Assembly: GCA_019455245.1 (NCBI GenBank)
Contig: JACFMR010000024.1
Location: 1-58,858 of the forward strand
Direction: 5' to 3'
Length of the DNA stretch: 58,858 bases
Source of the DNA: Opitutaceae bacterium
GTDB taxonomy: Bacteria; Verrucomicrobiota; Verrucomicrobiia; Opitutales; Opitutaceae
Positions 42,135 through 50,550 of the stretch are shown piece after piece. Position 1 is the stretch's first letter. Every line of letters begins with the position of its first letter. Below the pieces are notes generated by a model that was given only the letters and a program-made list of their open reading frames with translations, was not told where the DNA came from and made no database searches. Both the position numbers and the translations under genes were made by a program.

Positions 42135-43355
42135 TCAAAACTGAAAGCTCGCGCTGACCCGCAGGACCGCGGCCACGATTGCGTAGGCCAGAAATCCCAC
42201 GAACGCGAACGCCGCGAGCAGCACGGCGTTGGCCGTCACGCCGACGAATTGTTCGAGCCGGCGCGTGTGTTGCGAGGCGTAGTGTCGCGCGATGTCGCGG
42301 AGGCAGGGTGCGAGCTTGCCGGTGCTCTCCCCCACCGCCAGCCGGTCCAGCACCAGCGCCGGAAAATAACCCGTGCGACCCAACGCCGCCGAAAGACTTT
42401 CGCCCTCCAGCACGCGGTCGGTCGCGGCACGCAGGGTCGCACGCAACACGCGGTTCCTGACCGTGCGCTCGGTCAGCCGCAGCGCCTCCACCGTGTTGAT
42501 GCCGTTTTCCAACAGCACCGCAAGCGTCTGCACAAACGCCAGCACGCCGGTGTCGATGACCCAGCGGCGCACGAGCGGCAACCGGATGAGCTGCTCATCC
42601 ACCACGCCGCGCCCTGCTTCGGTTTTCTGCCAGCGCCAGAACAGCAGGCCGCCCAGCGCGAGCAGCGGCAGCACCACCACGCCGTAGCGCACCAAACCTT
42701 CAGCGACGGCTACGAGCAGCTGCGTGGACCAGGGCAGATCGCCGCCCAGCGAGGCCAGCAGGCCCTGCAGGCGCGGCATCAGAAAAAACACAAAAAATAG
42801 GATCACGCCGATCGCCACCACGCCGACGAAAAGCGGATACGTCATCGCCGTGGTCAATTTGCGCCGCAATTCGCGCTGCTCGGTCTGGTGCTGGATCAGC
42901 CGGTGCAGCACCTCGTTCAGGCTGCCGGTCGCTTCCGCGGCGCGCACCAGGCTCACGGTCTGCGCATCAAACACCTCCGGCACCTGTTCCATTGCGCCGG
43001 ACAGCGTCTGCCCTTCCTTCAACTGTTCCCACAACCGGCCGCTCAACGCGCGCAACCGGCGTTCCTGCAAACGCGCGGCCAACAACCGCACCGCTTCGCC
43101 GGCCGACATCCCGCTCGCAATCAATTCCGCCAAGGCCTCCAACAGCGGCAGCAGATCGCGGCGCCCGACGCGCATTTCCCCGCCGGCGGTTGACACGCTT
43201 GCCCCGGGGGCGGCGCCCGCGTTTTCGTTGAGCGCAACCGGCTGCAACTGCCGCGCCGCGAGCACGCGCAGCGCTTCCTTGCGCGTCGCCGCGTTCACCT
43301 CGCCCTGCACGGTCCGGCCGGCGCCATCGCGGGCGGTGTAGGCAAAGGTCGCCAT
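42135..43355 (-). CDS. gspF: Type II secretion inner-membrane protein GspF
   Basis: A 406-residue platform protein. It has the two GspF/PilC domains, each with a helix bundle (LLPLLEALAELIASGMSAGEAVRLLA ... MTYPLFVGVVAIGVILFFVFFLMPRL; and LAFVQTLAVLLENGINTVEALRLTERTVRN ... GESTGKLAPCLRDIARHY), and three membrane segments, the last near the C-terminus (ANAVLLAAFAFVGFLAYAIVAAVL). The N-terminus MATFAYTARDGAGRTVQGEVNA is typical and fixes the ATG at 43355. It lies 2 bases downstream of gspE. Confidence 0.95.
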   Translation of the reverse strand: MATFAYTARDGAGRTVQGEVNAATRKEALRVLAARQLQPVALNENAGAAPGASVSTAGGEMRVGRRDLLPLLEALAELIASGMSAGEAVRLLAARLQERRLRALSGRLWEQLKEGQTLSGAMEQVPEVFDAQTVSLVRAAEATGSLNEVLHRLIQHQTEQRELRRKLTTAMTYPLFVGVVAIGVILFFVFFLMPRLQGLLASLGGDLPWSTQLLVAVAEGLVRYGVVVLPLLALGGLLFWRWQKTEAGRGVVDEQLIRLPLVRRWVIDTGVLAFVQTLAVLLENGINTVEALRLTERTVRNRVLRATLRAATDRVLEGESLSAALGRTGYFPALVLDRLAVGESTGKLAPCLRDIARHYASQHTRRLEQFVGVTANAVLLAAFAFVGFLAYAIVAAVLRVSASFQF

Positions 43356-43357
43356 GA

Positions 43358-45046
43358 TCAGCGGTCGCTCACGCTGAGGATGCGCAGCACCTCGTCGAGG
43401 CTGGTTTCGCCGGCGCGGATTTTCGCCCAGCCCGATTCCGCCAGCGTGCGCATGCCGTGTTTCATCGCGCAACGCGCCAGCGCGCGCGTGGATTCGCGCC
43501 GCACGATCAGGTCGTGCAGCTCCTCGTCGGGCCGCAGGATTTCAAACAACCCGACCCGGCCCCGGTAACCCGTGCCGCGGCAATGTTCGCAACCCGCCAC
43601 GACCGGCAGCGTCTCCACGCCCTCCGCCAACTCCGGCGCGAGACCGAGCACGGCCAGCGAATCGCGCAGCTTGGCCGGGTTGACCGGCTCGCTCCGCGTG
43701 CAACGCGGACACAGTCGCCGCACCAGCCGCTGGGCGATGACCAGCTCGATGGCCGAGGCGATCAGAAACGGCTCCACCCCCATGTCGATCAGACGCGTGA
43801 TCGCGCCCGGGGCGTCGTTGGTGTGCAATGTCGTGAAAACCAGATGGCCCGTGAGCGAGGCGCGGATCGCGATGTCGGCCGTCTCGCGGTCGCGCACTTC
43901 GCCGACCATGATGACATCCGGATCCTGGCGCAGGATGTGCCGTAGCGCGCTTGCAAAGGTCAGCCCGATCTCCGGGCGCACCTGAATCTGGTTGGCGCCG
44001 GGCACCTCGTATTCGATCGGATCCTCGACCGTGATGATGCGCAGCTCGGTGGAGTTGATCTCGCGCAGAAACGCGTTCAACGAGGTCGATTTGCCCGAGC
44101 CGGTCGGGCCCGTGACCAGCACGATGCCATGCGGCGAATCGAGCACGCGCGCGATCCGCGCCTTTTCCGCCGCTTCGAGCCCGATGCGCTCCATCGTGAA
44201 GGCCTCCTTGCGCAGATTGAGCAGGCGCAGGCTTACGCTTTCCGCGTAGATCGTGGGGATGGTGGAAACGCGGATGTCGAGCGAGTTGGCGCCGGCCTTG
44301 AAATTGATGCGGCCATCCTGCGGCAGGCGGCGCTCCGAGATATTGAGCCGCGCCATGATCTTCAGGCGCGAGATGATCGCGTCCTGAAACCGCTGCAGGT
44401 TTTCCGGCAACGGCACCGGCACCAACAGGCCGTCGACCCGGTAGCGCACGCACAGCTCGCCCTCCTGCGGTTCGAAATGGATGTCGGTCGCGCCGTCCTC
44501 GATCGCCTGCGTGATGACTTCCGTCACAAAACGCACGACCGCGGCATCTTCGTCGGCGTCGGTGTCTCCGGGGCTCTCGCCCGTGGCGGCCCCGATCTCG
44601 TCCGCCAGGTCGAGACTGCCCGCGCCCACGCCGTAGTTTTCGCGGATCAACTGCTGCACCTTGTCCGGCCGCGCCAGATGCCAGCGCAGCGCGAGCGGCG
44701 TGAAGGTGCGCACCCAGTCGGTCACAATCTCATCCGGCGGCCAGGCCGTGGCCAGATGCAGTTCGCCCGCTTGGGCGTTATCGGCCTGCAGCGGCACGAT
44801 CTGAAAATCCGCCGCGAGCCGCGCCGGCAGCAGCGGACGCGCGGCGGCATCGATGCGCAATTCGGCGGCCAGGGGCAGCTGGGCAAACTGCGCGAGTTCG
44901 GCCAGCACGTCGGCTTCCGGCCGGTTCAGGGCCTGGGCCAGCGCGGTCAACCGTTCGCCCCGCGGCGCCTCCGCCAGCGTGCGCCGGGCGTTTGCATCCA
45001 GCCGGGAGCCCAGGGCCGGCGGCAGCAATTCAGGAACCGGGAGCAT
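43358..45046 (-). CDS. gspE: Type II secretion ATPase GspE
   Basis: A 562-residue cytoplasmic ATPase that powers pseudopilus assembly. An N-terminal GspE/MshEN-type domain (residues about 20-140) is followed by the ATPase core with Walker A GPTGSGKST (residues 313-321), Walker B-like DPDVIMVGEVRD (375-386), the Asp and His boxes (EDPIEYEVPGANQIQV and TGHLVFTTLHTNDAPGAI), and a zinc-binding tetracysteine motif C446/C449 and C486/C489. The first 17 bases overlap the end of gspD, so translation is coupled. Confidence 0.96.
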   Translation of the reverse strand: MLPVPELLPPALGSRLDANARRTLAEAPRGERLTALAQALNRPEADVLAELAQFAQLPLAAELRIDAAARPLLPARLAADFQIVPLQADNAQAGELHLATAWPPDEIVTDWVRTFTPLALRWHLARPDKVQQLIRENYGVGAGSLDLADEIGAATGESPGDTDADEDAAVVRFVTEVITQAIEDGATDIHFEPQEGELCVRYRVDGLLVPVPLPENLQRFQDAIISRLKIMARLNISERRLPQDGRINFKAGANSLDIRVSTIPTIYAESVSLRLLNLRKEAFTMERIGLEAAEKARIARVLDSPHGIVLVTGPTGSGKSTSLNAFLREINSTELRIITVEDPIEYEVPGANQIQVRPEIGLTFASALRHILRQDPDVIMVGEVRDRETADIAIRASLTGHLVFTTLHTNDAPGAITRLIDMGVEPFLIASAIELVIAQRLVRRLCPRCTRSEPVNPAKLRDSLAVLGLAPELAEGVETLPVVAGCEHCRGTGYRGRVGLFEILRPDEELHDLIVRRESTRALARCAMKHGMRTLAESGWAKIRAGETSLDEVLRILSVSDR

Positions 45047-47042
45047 GGGCGGTGTCGGCGGCAGCCTCCTGCAGCACCCGTTTGACCTTGGTTCGTTGCG
45101 GTTCGGGGAACTCTTCCACCTGACCCAGCGCCGGGGCGTTGTCCGCCGCCGTGTTGGTCAGCACCGTCGGCCGCAGGAAAAACACGAGGTCGGTGCGCTT
45201 GCTTTCCCGGGTGCGCGAGCCGAGCAGGTCGCCGATGATCGGGATCGGGCCCAGCCGGTTGGTGTTGCGCGTCTGGCTGTTCGACTGCAACCCGCCCAGC
45301 ACGATGATGTCGCCGCTGCGCGCGCTCACGAATGACTCCATGGTGCGCTCGCCGACGCGCGGCTGCGAATTGCCGTCAATCGTCACCTCGCCCAGCACGT
45401 CGCTGACTTCCTGATACACCTCCATCTGCACCGAGCCGTCGACACCGATCAGCGGCTTCACTTTCAGCCGGATGCCGATCTTCTGCTGGCCAACAGTGGA
45501 CCGGTAACCGGTGCCCACCGTGCCGCCGGTCACGGCGTCGTTGAGGTAACTGCTGATCACCGGGCGGTTCTCGCCGACGAAAACCTCCGCCTCTTTGTTG
45601 TGCGTGGTGACGACGTTGGGCACGGAAAGGAAGTTGGCGTTGGATTTGCGCGGCGTGGTGCCGAGCGCGATCTCGGCCGCGAGATCGATGCCGCCGCCCG
45701 CCGGCCGGGTGAGCACGGCGTTGCTGACCGTGAAACCGGGACCGCTGCCGCTGAAACCCACGAGCTTGTCGCCGTCGATCTGCAGCCCGAGCGCGCCAAT
45801 GCCGGAGGAAGCGTTGTCGCCCAGCGTGACCTCGGCGATCACGACCTCGATGCGCACCTGCGCCAGCAGCACGTCGAGCTTGTCCACCAGATCGCGGATC
45901 AAGCGCAGGTCATCAACCGTGCCGGATACGACGATGGCGTTGCTGCGCTCCTCGGGCAGCACGGTAAGCACGTTGCTGAACTGGTTGGATGAAGTCTCGA
46001 GCCCGAGTTGCGCGGCGGTCGGAATGGTCGGAGGCGTGGCCGGGGCATTGCCCGCCGCATTGGCCGGGGTCGCGGCCACCACCGCACGCACACCCGATTG
46101 GCCGGAGTTGCGCGCGGCGTTGGTCTGCCCCTGCACGAGATCGGTCAGGATCGTCGCCACCTCCTTGGCCGCGGCGTGCTTGAGGTAGATGACCTCGTTG
46201 CGCGTATTCGGATCGGCGCGCACATCGAGCCGCGCGATCAGTTCGTCGAAAAACGGATACTGCCGCGAATCGGCGATCAGCACGATCTGGTTGGTGCGGT
46301 CGTCGGCGTGGTAGGTCGTGGCCGTGCCCAGCTGCACCTGCAGCGGACCGGAAAGCATGTTGCGCATCTTCGTGACCACCTCGCTGGCCTTGGCCGATTG
46401 CAGCGTGTAGAACTTCGGCTCCAATCCTGCGAGCGAGGGCTGGTCCAATTGCAGCAGCAGGGTTTCGATGCGCTGCAGGTTGCTGACCGCGTCCGTGATG
46501 AGCGCGGCGTTGGCCTTGTCGAATACCAGCGGCGGGCTGCCGGCGGCCGGGTTGAGCAGGCCGGTGATCTGCGGCATGAATTCCCCCACCCGCAGGAAAC
46601 GCAGCTGAAACAGCTTGCTGGCCACGCGGCCGCTCGGCGGCAGGGTGAGCGTGGAACCCTCAATCAGCTCGGGCGCCTCGGACTTGGCGGCGCTGAGCGG
46701 CGTGATCTTGAGAAACCGGTCGCCCAGCGGAGTGACCGCGATGCCGTTGAGATTGAGCAGCGACTCCAGCGCCTGAACGGCCTCGGAGCGCGTCACCTTT
46801 GCCTTGATGCGCAGCGAAAGCGTGAGTGCGGGGAGATTCTGCGGTCGCAAGAGCGACTTGCCCGTCCACCGCTCGAGCAGGGCCAGCATCGAATCGAGGC
46901 TGTCCCCGGGAATATCGATCGGCCCGATCAACGCCTCCTCGGCCGCGGTCGTCGCGCCCTGCGCCGCCGCCAAGGACGGGGTGATCGTCAAACCACCGAC
47001 CAGCAGCAGGACCGCGCAAAATATTGGGGAAAGAAGTTTCAT
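45030..47042 (-). CDS. gspD: Type II secretion secretin GspD
   Basis: A 670-residue outer-membrane channel protein. A signal peptide (about residues 1-27) is followed by an N0-like domain (IDIPGDSLDSMLALLERWTGKSLLRPQNLP) and N1-N3 repeats (KLFQLRFLRVGEFMPQITGLLNP; KFYTLQSAKASEVVTKMRNML; EVIYLKHAAAKEVATILTDLV), then the secretin core with VPNVVTTHNKEAEVFVGENRPVI and SGDIIVLGGL. An insertion rich in Ala/Pro/Thr lies in the N3 domain (around residues 325-350). No C-terminal S-domain is evident. It is first in the D-E-F block transcribed toward the plus-strand pseudopilin block. Confidence 0.95.
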   Translation of the reverse strand: MKLLSPIFCAVLLLVGGLTITPSLAAAQGATTAAEEALIGPIDIPGDSLDSMLALLERWTGKSLLRPQNLPALTLSLRIKAKVTRSEAVQALESLLNLNGIAVTPLGDRFLKITPLSAAKSEAPELIEGSTLTLPPSGRVASKLFQLRFLRVGEFMPQITGLLNPAAGSPPLVFDKANAALITDAVSNLQRIETLLLQLDQPSLAGLEPKFYTLQSAKASEVVTKMRNMLSGPLQVQLGTATTYHADDRTNQIVLIADSRQYPFFDELIARLDVRADPNTRNEVIYLKHAAAKEVATILTDLVQGQTNAARNSGQSGVRAVVAATPANAAGNAPATPPTIPTAAQLGLETSSNQFSNVLTVLPEERSNAIVVSGTVDDLRLIRDLVDKLDVLLAQVRIEVVIAEVTLGDNASSGIGALGLQIDGDKLVGFSGSGPGFTVSNAVLTRPAGGGIDLAAEIALGTTPRKSNANFLSVPNVVTTHNKEAEVFVGENRPVISSYLNDAVTGGTVGTGYRSTVGQQKIGIRLKVKPLIGVDGSVQMEVYQEVSDVLGEVTIDGNSQPRVGERTMESFVSARSGDIIVLGGLQSNSQTRNTNRLGPIPIIGDLLGSRTRESKRTDLVFFLRPTVLTNTAADNAPALGQVEEFPEPQRTKVKRVLQEAAADTAHAPGS

Positions 47043-47178
47043 GCCGCTTGGGGTAAATTAGGGCACCCGCATGGGGTGGATTAGCAATCCGAAAAAACCA
47101 CCCGGCGCCCCGGGCTTCAGACCTTGCACGCATGATTGACGCGCATCGGTTGCCGGGAAACAGTCGCCCTCACCCACT

Positions 47179-47264
47179 GCCCGGGTGGTGGAATGGCAGA
47201 CACTGGGGACTTAAAATCCCCTGACCGCAAGGTCGTGCGGGTTCGAGTCCCGCCCCGGGCACCA
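47179..47264 (+). tRNA. tRNA-Leu (anticodon UAA)
   Basis: A full type II cloverleaf: acceptor GCCCGGG pairing CCCGGGC, anticodon stem GGGGA/TCCCC with loop CTTAAAA (anticodon TAA), a long variable arm with a GACC/GGTC stem, the T-loop GTTCGAGTC, and an encoded CCA at 47262-47264. It reads the rare UUA codon. A hairpin-prone stretch (CCAGCC ... GGCTGG) follows immediately and may end the transcript. Confidence 0.97.
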
Positions 47265-47357
47265 GCCTTCGCCAAGCCTACGGCTGGCAGGCCGGCTCAA
47301 CCAGTATTCTGTACCAGTTGGCAAATGGCGCAGAATTCATACTGCGAGGCCTTACCG

Positions 47358-47855
47358 TCACTTCAGCACCGCGAGGATGCGTTTTTCGTACTCAGCGGTC
47401 TCCTCGGCGCCGGTCTTGCGGTCCACGATCATCCCGTCGCGGTTGATCAGAAAGGTGGTCGGGATCGCGTTGAAGCCACCGAAGGCCGCCACGGTGTCCT
47501 GGTCGCCAATCACCATCGGGTAATTGACGCCGTGCTTCGCCATGAAGGGCTTCACCACTGCCGCGCCTTTGCGGTCGAGCGAGATGCCGACGATCACCAA
47601 CCCGTCCTTGCCGTGCTTCTCCTGCAACGCGATGTAGCCGGGAATCTCCTTGATGCAAGGCGGGCACCACGTGGCCCAGAAATCCACCACCACCACCTTG
47701 CCCTTGAACTGGGCAAAGCTCACTGGGTTGCCCTCGACGTCGAGCAAAGTCCAATCGGGCGCCGGCACCGGCGGCACGGGTTCGGCGCGCAGTCCGGCGG
47801 CGAGGCCGAAGACGAAAAGCGTGGCGGTCAGGAGGGAGCGCAGGTTCGTAAACAT
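47358..47855 (-). CDS. TlpA-like periplasmic thioredoxin-fold protein
   Basis: A 165-residue protein. An N-terminal signal peptide (MFTNLRSLLTATLFVFGLAAGLRA) precedes a thioredoxin domain with the active-site WATWCPPC and the cis-Pro segment GFNAIPTTFLINRDG. It belongs to the TlpA/ResA redoxin family, which reduces disulfides in the periplasm, for example in cytochrome c maturation. It is monocistronic by appearance, 51 bases downstream of the LysR-type gene on the same strand. Confidence 0.92.
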   Translation of the reverse strand: MFTNLRSLLTATLFVFGLAAGLRAEPVPPVPAPDWTLLDVEGNPVSFAQFKGKVVVVDFWATWCPPCIKEIPGYIALQEKHGKDGLVIVGISLDRKGAAVVKPFMAKHGVNYPMVIGDQDTVAAFGGFNAIPTTFLINRDGMIVDRKTGAEETAEYEKRILAVLK

Positions 47856-47906
47856 GCGCCACCTTTCGACCCAAGCGGCGGGGTTGGCAAGCCGCCGCGG
47901 CGGTTT

Positions 47907-48806
47907 TCAGCCGGTGTGATCGTCGGTCAGATCGAGCCCGAGGGTCTCGAGGAACTTCTTCATCGCCGGGGTGAGCACGCGGCCCTTGCGGTGCAGGATC
48001 GCGAGCGGCCGGGTGAAGTCCTTGCCCTTGAACTTGAGCGCAGCGAGCGAGCCCTGGCGAGATTCCGTCATGACCGTGGCGTAGGGCACGATGGCCACGC
48101 CGTGGTCGATCTCGACCGCGCGCTTCACGGTCTCGATGTTGTCGAATTCCATGACCGGCTCGATATCGAGCTTGTGGTCGCGGAAGATCTGGTCGACGGC
48201 CTTGCGCGTGGGGATGTCGGGATCGAAGCCGATGAACTTGAGACCGGTCAGCTCCTTCAGGTCCACCTCGCCCTTCTTGGCCAGCGGATGGTTGGGGTGC
48301 GTGATGAGCACGAGGTGGTCGTCGCGGAACGGCAGCATCTCCACCTGGCGCGTCTTGACCGGGAAGGCCACCAGGCCGAAGTCCACCGAGTTGTGGAGGA
48401 TGTCCTCATACACGAGGTTGGAGCGGCGGTATTCGACGCGCACGTTGACCGAGGGATAGTCGTGCAGGAATTTTTTGATGTAGGGCGGCAGCTCGTGCAG
48501 GCCGATCGAGTAGATCGTCGAGATGCGGATGGTGCCGCTGATCACCTTCTTCATTTCCTGCAGCTCGCTCAGCAGCTTCTCGTAGGTGTGCAGGATCTCT
48601 TTCGCCGACTCGTAAACCCTTTGGCCTTCACGCGTGAGTTGAAATTGCTTCTGGCTGCGATCGATAAGCAGGGTCTTGAAATGCCGCTCCATCGCCCGGG
48701 CCTGCTGGCTCACCGCAGATTGCGTGATCCCATTGAGCTTGGCTGACTTGGAGAAACTCTTAGTCTCCACGAGATCAGCGAAAATTTTGAAGTTTTCAAT
48801 TTGCAT
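47907..48806 (-). CDS. LysR family transcriptional regulator
   Basis: A 299-residue regulator. The N-terminal winged helix-turn-helix (MQIENFKIFADLVETKSFSKSAKLNGITQSAVSQQARAMERHF) is followed by a coiled linker and the LysR substrate-binding domain (GTIRISTIYSIGLHELPPYIKKFLHDYPSVNVRVEYRR). The effector is unknown. ATG 48806 gives the standard N-terminus. It is divergent from the yggS-like gene at 48876, and a T-N11-A type dyad (48829-48847) sits between them, so it may regulate itself or that gene. Lys-rich and less GC-extreme than its neighbours. Confidence 0.94.
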   Translation of the reverse strand: MQIENFKIFADLVETKSFSKSAKLNGITQSAVSQQARAMERHFKTLLIDRSQKQFQLTREGQRVYESAKEILHTYEKLLSELQEMKKVISGTIRISTIYSIGLHELPPYIKKFLHDYPSVNVRVEYRRSNLVYEDILHNSVDFGLVAFPVKTRQVEMLPFRDDHLVLITHPNHPLAKKGEVDLKELTGLKFIGFDPDIPTRKAVDQIFRDHKLDIEPVMEFDNIETVKRAVEIDHGVAIVPYATVMTESRQGSLAALKFKGKDFTRPLAILHRKGRVLTPAMKKFLETLGLDLTDDHTG

Positions 48807-48828
48807 GACGATCTGTGCTGAAACCCGA

Positions 48829-48847
48829 CGATAACGCTTCCTAATCG
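48829..48847. promoter_or_regulatory. Candidate LysR-type binding site
   Basis: CGAT and ATCG arms separated by 11 bases form the T-N11-A dyad expected for LysR-type regulators. It lies 22 bases upstream of the LysR start codon and in the 69-base divergent gap to the yggS-like gene. The arms are short (4 bp), so chance is possible. Confidence 0.4.
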
Positions 48848-48875
48848 CGTAGCAACCCCATAAGCCAGCCAACTC

Positions 48876-49577
48876 ATGCAATCGTCTTATGACACTTTTC
48901 GCGCCCGCGCCGACGCCGTGCGAGCCCAGATCGACGCCGCCTGCCGAAACTGCGGACGCGATCCCGCCGAAGTCGAATTGCTCGCCGTGACCAAGACCCA
49001 CCCGGCCGAGGCCGCGGCCTGGGCCGCGCGCTACGGGCTGCGCGCCGTGGGTGAAAACCGCGTGCAGGAAGGGGTTGAAAAACGCGCCCAATGCACCGCG
49101 TCCATCGCCTGGGAGCTTATCGGCCACCTCCAGTCCAACAAGGCCCGGCTCGCCGCGCAGCATTTCGACCGCGTGCAAAGCGTCGACAGCGAGAAGCTCA
49201 TCAACCACCTCAACCGCGCCGCCGCCGAGGCCGGCAAGGTGCTTCCCGTCCTGCTCCAAATTAACGCCGGTAATGACCCGGCGAAATTCGGCGCCGAACC
49301 CGCCGATGCAGAACGGCTCCTGATCCACGCCCTCGCCCAGCCCGCGCTGCGTGTGGACGGCCTCATGACGATCGCACCGTTGAGTGACGATCCCGCCGTG
49401 GCCGCGCGGACTTTCGCCAACCTGCGCGAAATCCGCGACCGGCTCGCCGCGCAAACCGGCGCGCCTCTGCGCGAACTGTCGATGGGCATGAGCGACGACA
49501 TGGAGTCCGCCATCGCCGCCGGCAGCACGATCGTGCGCGTGGGCACCGCGCTCTTCGGCTCGCGCGAAACCGCCTGA
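48876..49577 (+). CDS. yggS: YggS family pyridoxal phosphate-binding protein
   Basis: A 233-residue PLP homeostasis protein (PLPBP). The PLP-binding Lys is in LLAVTKTHPAEA (about residue 40), followed by GENRVQEGVEK, WELIGHLQSNKAR, and the C-terminal ELSMGMSDDMESAIAAGSTIVRVGTALFG, all diagnostic. It binds PLP without a known enzymatic reaction and affects amino and keto acid balance. It is the first of a plus-strand run continuing with a SirB1-like gene and aroE. Confidence 0.96.
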   Translation: MQSSYDTFRARADAVRAQIDAACRNCGRDPAEVELLAVTKTHPAEAAAWAARYGLRAVGENRVQEGVEKRAQCTASIAWELIGHLQSNKARLAAQHFDRVQSVDSEKLINHLNRAAAEAGKVLPVLLQINAGNDPAKFGAEPADAERLLIHALAQPALRVDGLMTIAPLSDDPAVAARTFANLREIRDRLAAQTGAPLRELSMGMSDDMESAIAAGSTIVRVGTALFGSRETA

Positions 49578-49637
49578 GCCGCGCGCGGTTTGTCTTTCCC
49601 GGTTGCCACGCACCCGAAACCGCTTTCGGTTCACCCC

Positions 49638-50504
49638 GTGGAAACGGAAAAGCTCAGCCCAGGCCGGCGCGAGGCCTTGCTCCGCCTGCTCGACGACACC
49701 TCGCCCGTCGTGCGCAAGGCGCTGCTCGCCCATTTCACGCACCTCGGCGAACCGGCCCGGGCATTTCTGGAGGAAACGACCTGGAGCACCAACCGTCACC
49801 TTGCCCGCCATGCCGCGTGGTATCTCGACGAGCTGCGTTTCAGCGATCCCGTGGCCGAGTTTCGCGGTTTCATCCGCTCGCTCAATTATGAGTTGGAAAC
49901 CGGCTCGCTGCTCCTCGCGCGCACCGTCAACCCCGACCTCGACATCACCGCCTGCTGCGTGACGCTCGACACCATCGCGCACCGCTGCCGGGAGCTCACC
50001 CCCGAACCCGCCTCCCCGCGCGAAAAATGCCGCGTGCTCAACCGCGTGCTGTTCCACGAATGGGGCTTCCGCGGCAACCTCGAGCACTACACCGATCCGC
50101 GCAACAGCCTGCTCGACCAGGTGCTGGAACGCCGCAAGGGCATCCCGCTCACGCTGAGCACCGTTTACCTGCTCGTGGCCGGGCGACTCGGACTCGAACT
50201 CGAACCGGTCGGCCTGCCCGGCCATTTTCTCGTCGGCTGTTTTCTGGAGGACGACCCCTTCTTCATCGATCCGTTCGACCGCGGCGTGTTTCGCGATGTC
50301 GACGAAATCTTCGCCTTGCTGCGCGAGAACAAGGTGGAACCGCAAATCACCGACCTGGCGCCCACCCCCGTGCGCGAGGTGCTCTGCCGCAGCTGCCGCA
50401 ATCTCGTGAACCACTGCCACGCCGCCGGCGACGCCGCCACCGCCAGGCTCTTCGCCGGCTTCGTCGAGGAATTCGAGGCCGCCTACGAACGCAACTCCCT
50501 GTGA
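49638..50504 (+). CDS. SirB1-like/transglutaminase-like family protein
   Basis: A 288-residue protein with the SirB1 N-terminal (transglutaminase-like) domain: RVLFHEWGFRGNLEHYTDPRNSLLDQVLERRKGIPLTLSTVYLLVAGRLGLELEPVGLPGHFLVG and FFIDPFDRG. No known catalytic triad is assigned. The preceding 100 residues may form a HEAT-like helical region (SPVVRKALLAHFTHLGEPARAFLEE). GTG 49638 is preferred; a TTG at 49590 would add 16 residues with codon use poorer in G/C third positions. It lies between yggS and aroE on the same strand. Confidence 0.85.
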   Translation: METEKLSPGRREALLRLLDDTSPVVRKALLAHFTHLGEPARAFLEETTWSTNRHLARHAAWYLDELRFSDPVAEFRGFIRSLNYELETGSLLLARTVNPDLDITACCVTLDTIAHRCRELTPEPASPREKCRVLNRVLFHEWGFRGNLEHYTDPRNSLLDQVLERRKGIPLTLSTVYLLVAGRLGLELEPVGLPGHFLVGCFLEDDPFFIDPFDRGVFRDVDEIFALLRENKVEPQITDLAPTPVREVLCRSCRNLVNHCHAAGDAATARLFAGFVEEFEAAYERNSL

Positions 50505-50550
50505 TGCCGCCCCGCAGCGGCGATTTCCCCTTTGCCCCCCGCCCGGGCAG

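Noticed and set aside
47136..48746. 536-codon plus-strand frame covering tRNA-Leu and the TlpA and LysR genes
   Set aside because: It runs through a tRNA gene and is antisense to two clear genes.
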